64,000 nucleotides of DNA from Herbaspirillum sp. YR522 (GTDB lineage Bacteria; Pseudomonadota; Gammaproteobacteria; Burkholderiales; Burkholderiaceae_D), in NCBI RefSeq assembly GCF_000282575.1, contig NZ_AKJA01000156.1, positions 1-64,000 of the forward strand, in the 5' to 3' direction. The position numbers and the translations under genes were made by a program. Shown here one piece after another: positions 57,963 through 64,000 of this stretch. The notes beneath the pieces are model-generated. The model did not search any database, was not told the DNA's origin, and was given only the letters and a program-made list of their open reading frames with translations. Position 1 is the stretch's first letter. Every line of letters begins with the position of its first letter.

Positions 57963-59498
57963 TTAACCCTGCGCAGCCAGCCAGCTATCCAGCACGGCCG
58001 CGCTGCCGGCAGGCAGATGCAGGCCCAGCTTGGAGCGGCGCCACAGGATATCTGCAGCGCACGTAGCCCATTCGTGCCGCTGCAGGTACTTCACCTCGAC
58101 GGCAAACAGCCCCTCGAGAATCTGCTCCCCCATGTCCTGCACACAGGTACAGCCCTCCAGCAACTGGTGGACACGGCTGCCGTAGGCGCGCGCATAGCGA
58201 TGCAGCAGCGCCGGCGACAGCCAGCTGTAGCGCGCCTGCAATTGCTGTACGAACACATCGAATTGGCGCACCGAACGGTTCTCGGGCTTGGGACCGAACA
58301 GGTCGCCGCCCGGCAGACAGGCATCGGCGGTCCATGGACCGCGCTGGTTGCCCAGGGCCGGCGCGATCAGGTCGACCGCCTCTTCGGCCAGCTTGCGGAA
58401 GGTGGTGATCTTGCCACCGAACACCGACAGCAGCGGGGCACCATCGGTGTTGAGGTCGAGCTGGTAGTCGCGCGTCACGGCCGAGGCATCGGCGGCGGCG
58501 TCTTCCAGCAGCGGGCGCACGCCGGAATAGGTCCACACCACGTCGTCCGGGGTGATGGGGCGGCTGAAGTAGCGGTTCGAGAGCGTGCACAGGTAGTCGA
58601 TCTCTTCGTCCGAGATGGCGACGTTGTCGGTCGGCCCCTGGTATTCGACGTCGGTGGTACCGATGAGCGTGAAATCGCGCTCGTAGGGAATCGCAAAGAC
58701 GATACGACCGTCCGGATTCTGGAAGATATAGGCGTGGTCATGCTCGAACAGGCGCCGCACGACGATATGGCTGCCCTTGATCAGGCGCACCGACTTGGTC
58801 GAGCGCACTTGCGCGGCGCCGTCCAGGAAGCGCGCCACCCAGGGGCCGGCCGCATTGACCGCGCCCCGCGCGCGTACGGTGCTGATGCTGCCGTCGGCAT
58901 GCTGCAGTCCGGCCAGCCAGGCGCCATCTTCGCGCTTGAGCGAAGTGCAGCGCGTTCGGGTGAGCACGCGCGCGCCCTGGTCGGCCGCCCCCAGGGCATT
59001 GAGCACGACCAGGCGGGCATCGTCGACCCAGCCGTCGGAATAGACGAAGCCGCGCTTGAACTGCGGCTTGAGCGGCGCGCCCGATGCATGGCGCCGCAGG
59101 TCGAGCGTGCGCGAGCCCGGCAGCAATTCGCGTCGTGCCAGGTGGTCGTACAGGAACATGCCCAGGCGGATCAGCCAGGCCGGCCGCTGGCCTTCATCGT
59201 GCGGCATGACGAAGCGCATCGGCCACATGATGTGGGGCGCGCTGCGCAGCAGCACCTCGCGTTCGATCAGCGCCTTGCGCACCAGGCCGAATTCGTAATG
59301 CTCGAGATAGCGCAAGCCACCATGGATGAGCTTGCTCGACGACGACGAGGTATGCGCGGCCAGGTCGTGCTGTTCGCACAGCACCACCGACAGGCCGCGA
59401 CCGGCGGCGTCGCGCGCGATGCCGGCGCCGTTGATGCCACCGCCCACCACCAGCAGGTCGCAGTCATGATGGCTGGATTGTTTGATTTCTTGTTGCAT
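57963..59498 (-). CDS. glpD: Glycerol-3-phosphate dehydrogenase (FAD, aerobic)
   Basis: This enzyme oxidises sn-glycerol-3-phosphate to dihydroxyacetone phosphate and feeds electrons to quinone at the inner membrane face. In the 511 residues, the FAD site DLLVVGGGINGAGIARDAAGRGLSVVLCE is near the start, and SSSSKLIHGGLRYLEHYEFGLVRKAL and GVRPLLEDAA match GlpD. No glpF, glpK or glpR is near. It lies 39 bases after the second phnE on the same strand, which suggests co-transcription with the phosphonate-type transporter. Confidence 0.96.
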   Translation of the reverse strand: MQQEIKQSSHHDCDLLVVGGGINGAGIARDAAGRGLSVVLCEQHDLAAHTSSSSSKLIHGGLRYLEHYEFGLVRKALIEREVLLRSAPHIMWPMRFVMPHDEGQRPAWLIRLGMFLYDHLARRELLPGSRTLDLRRHASGAPLKPQFKRGFVYSDGWVDDARLVVLNALGAADQGARVLTRTRCTSLKREDGAWLAGLQHADGSISTVRARGAVNAAGPWVARFLDGAAQVRSTKSVRLIKGSHIVVRRLFEHDHAYIFQNPDGRIVFAIPYERDFTLIGTTDVEYQGPTDNVAISDEEIDYLCTLSNRYFSRPITPDDVVWTYSGVRPLLEDAAADASAVTRDYQLDLNTDGAPLLSVFGGKITTFRKLAEEAVDLIAPALGNQRGPWTADACLPGGDLFGPKPENRSVRQFDVFVQQLQARYSWLSPALLHRYARAYGSRVHQLLEGCTCVQDMGEQILEGLFAVEVKYLQRHEWATCAADILWRRSKLGLHLPAGSAAVLDSWLAAQG

Positions 59499-59537
59499 GA
59501 CCGGAATTGTGAGTGATGGGCGTTGTTACGTTCAAGC

Positions 59538-60371
59538 TTAGAGCACGCGCTTGCGGATCTGGGTCACGGCGACCTCGGTGACGATCACGATGGCGAAGAT
59601 AGACACCAGCACCGTCGCCACGCGTGGCCACTGGAACAGGTTCAGGGCGGTGTCGAGCACCATGCCCACGCCACCGGCGCCGACGATGCCAAGCACAGCC
59701 GACTCGCGCACGTTGATATCCCAGCGCAGCAGCACGATGGACATGAAGGCGGGCTTCAACTGTGGCCAGTAACCATACCAGATCTCCGAGAACTTGCTGG
59801 CGCCGGACGCCTGCAGGGCTTCGATCGGGCCGCGCGGCATCTGTTCGATGGTTTCACCGGCCATCTTGCCCACGAAACCGATCGAGCGGAAGGCGATGGC
59901 CAGCGTGCCGGCCAGCGGACCGGGTCCGAAGATGGCCAGGAACAGCAGCGCCCAGACCAGCGAATTGACCGAACGGCTAGCCACCAGCACCACCCGCGCA
60001 AACACGTTCAAGCCGCGGTGACGGGTCAGGTTGGGCGCTACCAGCAGGCCGAATGGAATGGCCAGCACGATCGCCAGCAGGGTGCCCAGGGTAGCGATAT
60101 GCAGCGTCTCGATCAGGCCGGCCTGGACGTCGCTGGCAAAGTAAGCCCAGTCGACCGGCCACATGCGGGCCAGCATGTCGCTCATCTGTTCCGGTGCGTC
60201 GTAGAGGAATTCCGGGATGATCTCGATGTAGCGCATCGATTGCACGACGGCCACGGCGATGACCAGCCACACGGCAAAGCGCAGCAGGCGCTGGCCCAGC
60301 GTGTGGCGCTGCCATTCGCGTTCGGCCGGACTGAGGGCGACCGCAGGGGTGCGCAAGGTGGTATCAGACAT
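59538..60371 (-). CDS. phnE: Phosphonate-type ABC transporter permease (PhnE), second copy
   Basis: The 277-residue permease has about six helices and the binding-protein-dependent loop (MPRGPIEALQASGASKFSEIWYGYWPQLKPAF). FGPGPLAGTLAIAFRSIGFVGKMAGETIEQM matches PhnE. It overlaps the other PhnE gene by eight bases. Two permeases suggest a heterodimeric channel, as in some phosphonate and phosphite systems. Confidence 0.94.
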   Translation of the reverse strand: MSDTTLRTPAVALSPAEREWQRHTLGQRLLRFAVWLVIAVAVVQSMRYIEIIPEFLYDAPEQMSDMLARMWPVDWAYFASDVQAGLIETLHIATLGTLLAIVLAIPFGLLVAPNLTRHRGLNVFARVVLVASRSVNSLVWALLFLAIFGPGPLAGTLAIAFRSIGFVGKMAGETIEQMPRGPIEALQASGASKFSEIWYGYWPQLKPAFMSIVLLRWDINVRESAVLGIVGAGGVGMVLDTALNLFQWPRVATVLVSIFAIVIVTEVAVTQIRKRVL

Positions 60372-61167
60372 TGAAGACCTTCTTGACCGAGTTCGCCAGC
60401 AGTTCGCCGACGACGATGATAGTGATGATGGTGAGCAGGATGGTCAGCACGAAGTCGTAGTCGAAGCGCTGGAACGCCGAGAACAGCACGCCGCCCACGC
60501 CACCGGCACCGACGATGCCGACCATGGTCGAGTTGCGCAGGTTGGAGTCGAGCTGGTAGGTCGAGAAGCCGACGAAGCGCGACAGCACCTGTGGCAGCAC
60601 GCCGAACAGGATCACGTTCATGAACGAGGCGCCGGTGGCGCGGATGGCCTCGACCTGCTTGATCGAGATCTCTTCGATGGCTTCGGCGAACAGCTTGCCG
60701 ATGAAGCCGATCGACGCCACGATCAGCGCCAGCACGCCGGCCAGCGCGCCGAACCCGACCGCCTTGACGAACAGGATGGCGACGATCACCGGGTGCAGCG
60801 AGCGGCATACCGACACGAACGCGCGCGCCGGCCACGAGATCCAGGCCGGCATCAGGTTGCGCGCGCCCATGAGGCCGATCGGCAGCGAGAACAGGATGCC
60901 GAACAGCGACGCCAGCACGGCGATCTGCAGGGTTTCCTTGATGCCGCCCCAGAGGATGTCGCCCTTGCTGACATCAGGCGGGAACATGCGCGCCAGGAAC
61001 TTGGCGCCATTGCCCAGGCCCGACGAAAAGCGGTCCCACGAGAAACCGAGCTGGGTGGCGGCATAGACGGCGTAGGCCAGGATCAGCCAGACCACGATGC
61101 GGGTGGCAAGCTGCGGGCGAAACGCCAGGCTTACCCGCGCGGGGGAAGAGGTGGTGGTCGGGTTCAT
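60364..61167 (-). CDS. phnE: Phosphonate-type ABC transporter permease (PhnE), first copy
   Basis: The 267-residue permease has the same fold and shows [57 protein letters not shown]. It starts four bases inside the phnC stop and ends eight bases inside the second permease, so the three are translationally coupled. Confidence 0.94.
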   Translation of the reverse strand: MNPTTTSSPARVSLAFRPQLATRIVVWLILAYAVYAATQLGFSWDRFSSGLGNGAKFLARMFPPDVSKGDILWGGIKETLQIAVLASLFGILFSLPIGLMGARNLMPAWISWPARAFVSVCRSLHPVIVAILFVKAVGFGALAGVLALIVASIGFIGKLFAEAIEEISIKQVEAIRATGASFMNVILFGVLPQVLSRFVGFSTYQLDSNLRNSTMVGIVGAGGVGGVLFSAFQRFDYDFVLTILLTIITIIVVGELLANSVKKVFNV

Positions 61168-61934
61168 GCCAGCCAGTCCTCGCCGCCGTAGATCTGCTTG
61201 AGGAAGTCGTCGCTCAGGTTCTCTGCGTTGCCGTCGTAGACCACGTGTCCGCCGGACATGCCGATGATGCGATCGGCGTAGCGCTTGGCCAGTTCGACGT
61301 CGTGGATGTTGACGATCACCGGGATCTTCTGGGCCCGACCCTGCTCCTTGAGCAGCGAGATGATCTCGAACGAGGTCTTGGGATCCAGCGAAGAGGTCGG
61401 CTCGTCGGCCAGCAGCAGGCGCGGGCGCTGCATCAGGGCGCGCGCGATACCGACGCGCTGGCGCTGTCCGCCCGACAGGGCGTCGGCGCGCTGGTTGGCA
61501 AAATTGCCCAGGCCGACGGTATCGAGCAATTCGAAGGCATGCGCGATGTCTTCCTTGGCGAAGTTACGACGCCATGCGGTCCAGGCGCCGACATAGCCCA
61601 GGCGGCCGCACAGCAGGTTTTCCATCACGCTCAGGCGCTCGACCAGGTTGTACTCCTGGAACACCATGCCGATGTGGCGACGGCTTTCGCGCAGGGCTCG
61701 GCCGCGCAGTTCGGCCAGGTTGACGCGACGGCCTTCGCTTTCGAACCAGATGGCGCCACGGCTGGGGTCGACCAGGCGGTTGATGCAGCGGATCAGGGTC
61801 GACTTGCCCGTGCCCGAGGGGCCGATGATGGCGACCAGGCCGGCGTCGCCGATCTTCAGGTCGATGCCTTTGAGGATGGGATGGCCGGGCTTGTATTCCT
61901 TGACCAGGCCCTGGATTTCGATGGCGTGTGACAT
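61164..61934 (-). CDS. phnC: Phosphonate-type ABC transporter ATP-binding protein PhnC
   Basis: The 256-residue ATPase has Walker A GPSGTGKS, the Q-loop [19 protein letters not shown], the signature [15 protein letters not shown] and Walker [17 protein letters not shown], matching PhnC. It follows phnD by 160 bases containing a strong hairpin, an arrangement that commonly reduces transporter gene expression relative to the binding protein. Confidence 0.95.
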   Translation of the reverse strand: MSHAIEIQGLVKEYKPGHPILKGIDLKIGDAGLVAIIGPSGTGKSTLIRCINRLVDPSRGAIWFESEGRRVNLAELRGRALRESRRHIGMVFQEYNLVERLSVMENLLCGRLGYVGAWTAWRRNFAKEDIAHAFELLDTVGLGNFANQRADALSGGQRQRVGIARALMQRPRLLLADEPTSSLDPKTSFEIISLLKEQGRAQKIPVIVNIHDVELAKRYADRIIGMSGGHVVYDGNAENLSDDFLKQIYGGEDWLA

Positions 61935-62053
61935 GGGCGGAGCTTTCTATCGATGATTGCGGTCCGGCGGCGGGATGCAGCCGGCCGCGACCCGGGATTG
62001 CGCCCTGGTCGTAGGTCGTTTTCTGTTACGGGTATTGCCTGCAGCATGACCTG

Positions 62054-62090
62054 CAGGCCCCGCGCCCGGCAGCCGCCGGGGCGGGGGCTG
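62054..62090 (-). repeat. GC-rich hairpin between phnD and phnC
   Basis: CAGGCCCCGCGCCCGGC and GCCGGGGCGGGGGCTG pair over about 15 bases with one mismatch and one bulge around a 4-base loop. It lies directly after the phnD stop on the minus strand and has no T-run, so it is likely an mRNA-stabilising or partial attenuation structure. Confidence 0.65.
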
Positions 62091-62094
62091 TGAA

Positions 62095-63084
62095 TTACTT
62101 CTTGCCCGAGTTCTGCTTGTCGTAGGCAGCGCGGTTGAAGGACTCGCCGGCGGTATGGGCCACGAAGCGCACCATCTCGAAGTCCTTCTTGTAGTTGATC
62201 GGGTAGAACCGATCAGCGCCCGCAAATGCCTTCTTGAGCTCATCGGTGAAACGATAGTCGTAGAAGCACTTGAGCATCTTGTCGCGGAACACCGGCTCCA
62301 GGTCATGCGCATAGGCAAAGTCCTGGGTCGGGAATTTCTCGCTGCGCCAGATGACGCGGAAGTTGTCGGCCTTGATCACACCGCGCTCGATCATGCGATC
62401 GAACACGTCGGATGCCACCGCGGCGGCGTCGTAGTCGCCCGAATTCACACCCAGGATCGACTGGTCATGCTTGCCCGAGAAGATCGGCTTGTAGTCTTTT
62501 TCAGGGACCACGCCCAGCTTGGGGAACAGCGCCATCGGCGCCATGTGGCCGGAATTGGACGACGGGGCGGTGTGCGCCACCTTCTTGCCCTTGAGGTCGC
62601 TCATCTTCTGGATCGGGCTGTCCTTGCGCACGATCACATTCACCGTGTAGCCCTGGTAACCCTTTTCGTCACCGATGACGGCAAACGGCACGGCACCGGC
62701 GATGTTGACGGCGAAGTTGGTCGGTCCCGGCGAGAAGCCGCCCACATGCAGGCGGCCGGAACGCATCGCTTCGATCTCGGCGGCGTTGGACTGGACCTGG
62801 AAGAACACGACCTTCTTGGCGGTACATTGCGACAGGTAGTCGGTGAAGGGCTTGAAGATCTTGTCGTAGACCGCTGGGTCCTCGACCGGGGTGAAGGTGA
62901 ACACCAGGGTGTTGGGGGTCTTGAGCTTCTTCGGATCGGTCGGGGTATCGGCCGTCAGGTCCTTGTTGGCGTCGCAGTACTGCTGGTCGAGATCGCCACG
63001 GTTGGTGCAAGTGTCCTGCGCGAAGGCGATCGCCGGGGCGGTCAGTGCCAGGGCGAGCAGGGTCTTGATCAGACGCTGGGTCAT
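62095..63084 (-). CDS. phnD: Phosphonate-type ABC transporter substrate-binding protein (PhnD-like)
   Basis: The 329-residue periplasmic protein has a Sec signal ending AFA (MTQRLIKTLLALALTAPAIAFA) and the PhnD pattern (TLVFTFTPVEDPAVYDKIFKPFTDYLSQ, FSPGPTNFAVNI, VAHTAPSSNSGHMAP). A disulfide-capable pair (Cys in DTCTNR and QQYCDAN) occurs near the mature N-terminus. GGAGACAGC precedes ATG 63084. Bound ligand is unknown; it could be phosphonate, phosphite or a glycerol-phosphate compound. Confidence 0.93.
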   Translation of the reverse strand: MTQRLIKTLLALALTAPAIAFAQDTCTNRGDLDQQYCDANKDLTADTPTDPKKLKTPNTLVFTFTPVEDPAVYDKIFKPFTDYLSQCTAKKVVFFQVQSNAAEIEAMRSGRLHVGGFSPGPTNFAVNIAGAVPFAVIGDEKGYQGYTVNVIVRKDSPIQKMSDLKGKKVAHTAPSSNSGHMAPMALFPKLGVVPEKDYKPIFSGKHDQSILGVNSGDYDAAAVASDVFDRMIERGVIKADNFRVIWRSEKFPTQDFAYAHDLEPVFRDKMLKCFYDYRFTDELKKAFAGADRFYPINYKKDFEMVRFVAHTAGESFNRAAYDKQNSGKK

Positions 63085-63221
63085 GCTGTCTCCTAGAGGT
63101 TTGTAATCGTTGTCCGGACCACGGCGCGAGATGCCAGGCGGGACGTGAGCGGCAGTGTAGGTGAGCCGTGCGTTCTTCGCCACCATGCACAGCCGCAAAA
63201 TGCCGGGTTTTCTTGCAGCCG

Positions 63222-63249
63222 GCTTTCACCAGCTTTCATTCTGCTTTCA
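63222..63249 (+). promoter_or_regulatory. Triple direct repeat GCTTTCA at helical-turn spacing
   Basis: GCTTTCA occurs at 63222-63228, 63232-63238 and 63243-63249, spaced 10 and 11 bases. This phase is that of OmpR/PhoB-type response-regulator sites, and the core resembles the Pho-box unit CTGTCA. It lies in the divergent region between phnD and the response-regulator gene. Confidence 0.6.
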
Positions 63250-63302
63250 AGCATGGCGCGTCGCGGCCGATGGCAGGGCTCGCACCATGACGCGATTGGC
63301 GG

Positions 63303-63308
63303 TATAAA
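63303..63308 (+). promoter_or_regulatory. Candidate -10 element for the response-regulator gene
   Basis: TATAAA lies 30 bases before the start codon. No good -35 hexamer is seen at the standard distance, as expected for an activator-dependent promoter with the direct repeats upstream. Confidence 0.4.
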
Positions 63309-63338
63309 GGCGGCTGTTCCCTTATTGAGGCCGCAACG

Positions 63339-64000
63339 ATGCATATCCTGCTGGTGGAAGACGATATCGACATGTCGCGCGCCTTATTGCGCGCGCTGGA
63401 GCGACGCGACTTCCAGGTCACCCATTGCGCCGACGGCATCAGTGCGCTCTCGCATATCAAGGATGGCATCGGCGACCTGGTGGTGCTGGACCTGAACATT
63501 CCGGGACTGGATGGCCTGCACCTGTTGCAACGGATCCGCTCGCAGGACATCCATACGCCGGTCATCGTGCTGACCGCGCGCGGGGCGGTGGGCGACCGGG
63601 TGGTGGGGCTCAACGCCGGCGCCGACGACTACCTGGCCAAGCCGTTCGACCTGGACGAGCTCGATGCCCGTATCCGGGCGCTGCTGCGCCGCCGCAGCAA
63701 TGCCGAGGACAGCGGACTGCGGTGCGCCCGCCTGCGACTGGATCGCAGCTCGGGGGCGTTCTACTGCGACGACGAGGCGCTCGAATTGACGCCGCGCGAG
63801 CATACCCTGCTCAAGACGCTGATTGCCAAGCCGGGCCATGCGGTGACCAAGGAGCGGCTGTTCCGGCTGGTGTTTCCGATGGAAGACAACACCCAGATCG
63901 AAGCCATCGAGGTAGTGGTCCATCGCTTGCGCAAGAAGCTGGCGCCGACCGGGACCGAGATCATGACGCTGCGTGGGCTGGGCTACCTGCTGCGTGCCCG
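63339..64000 (+). CDS. OmpR-family response regulator (partial at window end)
   Basis: The receiver domain has the acidic pair Asp8-Asp9 (LLVEDDIDM), the phosphorylation site Asp51 (LVVLDLNIPG), Thr79 and Lys101 (LAKPF). A winged-helix DNA-binding domain follows from about residue 128 (ALELTPREHTLLKTLI, VVVHRLRKKL, TLRGLGYLLRA). About 220 residues are visible and the stop lies beyond the edge, so the gene is almost complete. A sensor kinase gene is expected next. It is divergent from phnD and could control it through the direct repeats. Confidence 0.93.
   Translation, partial: MHILLVEDDIDMSRALLRALERRDFQVTHCADGISALSHIKDGIGDLVVLDLNIPGLDGLHLLQRIRSQDIHTPVIVLTARGAVGDRVVGLNAGADDYLAKPFDLDELDARIRALLRRRSNAEDSGLRCARLRLDRSSGAFYCDDEALELTPREHTLLKTLIAKPGHAVTKERLFRLVFPMEDNTQIEAIEVVVHRLRKKLAPTGTEIMTLRGLGYLLRA

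Overview
The window is a GC-rich, densely coded chromosomal segment. Its gene families and gene order point to a beta-proteobacterium of the Burkholderiales: a topoisomerase III-smg-dprA/def neighbourhood, a LiuR-type leucine degradation cluster, urtABCDE directly followed by ureDABCEFG-ureJ, YbfB/YjiJ and Bcr transporters, and an Oxalobacteraceae-like (Herbaspirillum-like) mix of ABC uptake systems. The family assignment is inference. I see no rRNA, tRNA, insertion sequence, prophage or CRISPR array, and base composition looks even throughout.

Layout. 1-3660: housekeeping genes (topB fragment, smg, dprA, def) with a strong terminator after def. 3757-4594: an orphan lipoprotein between two tiny ORFs of unknown origin. 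4631-14675: a leucine/isovalerate degradation region (divergent MBL hydrolase, MerR regulator liuR with a perfect 20-bp palindromic operator, ivd, HCCA-isomerase-like gene, ychJ, mccB, mccA, second MBL hydrolase, YbaK-like deacylase, HMG-CoA lyase). The methylglutaconyl-CoA hydratase is absent from it. 14684-31810: mostly single genes (nitronate monooxygenase-like, hydrolase, two MFS carriers, HD-GYP phosphodiesterase, cupin, methyltransferase, chemoreceptor, hisC, Tat-exported molybdopterin protein, orphan LIV-type binding protein, bile-acid-symporter-family carrier, ettA, rarD). 31942-40050: a tightly overlapping minus-strand cluster of GntR/FadR-type regulator, five-gene peptide/nickel-type ABC transporter, amidase and ureidoglycolate-lyase-family enzyme. 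40298-45898: Bcr-type efflux pump, a solute-binding lipoprotein paired with a Cache-HAMP-GGDEF cyclase, and a ferritin-like di-iron protein. 46283-57935: urea uptake (urtABCDE) and urease (ureDABCEFG-ureJ), with a sigma-54 promoter in front of urtA. 57963-63084: a phosphonate-type ABC transporter (phnDCEE) running into glpD. 63339-end: the start of an OmpR-type response regulator, divergent from phnD.

How the parts fit. Nitrogen scavenging dominates the second half. The amidase/ureidoglycolate-lyase cluster could release ammonia and urea, and the urt/ure locus imports and hydrolyses urea under probable nitrogen (sigma-54) control. The phosphonate-type transporter shares a transcription unit with glycerol-3-phosphate dehydrogenase, and a triple direct repeat at helical-turn spacing lies in its divergent control region. 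This suggests uptake of a glycerol-phosphate-like or organophosphorus substrate rather than C-P lyase chemistry. The most promising less-described units are the FadR-operator/ABC/amidase/AllA cluster, the PhnDCEE-GlpD unit, and the binding-protein/diguanylate-cyclase pair.
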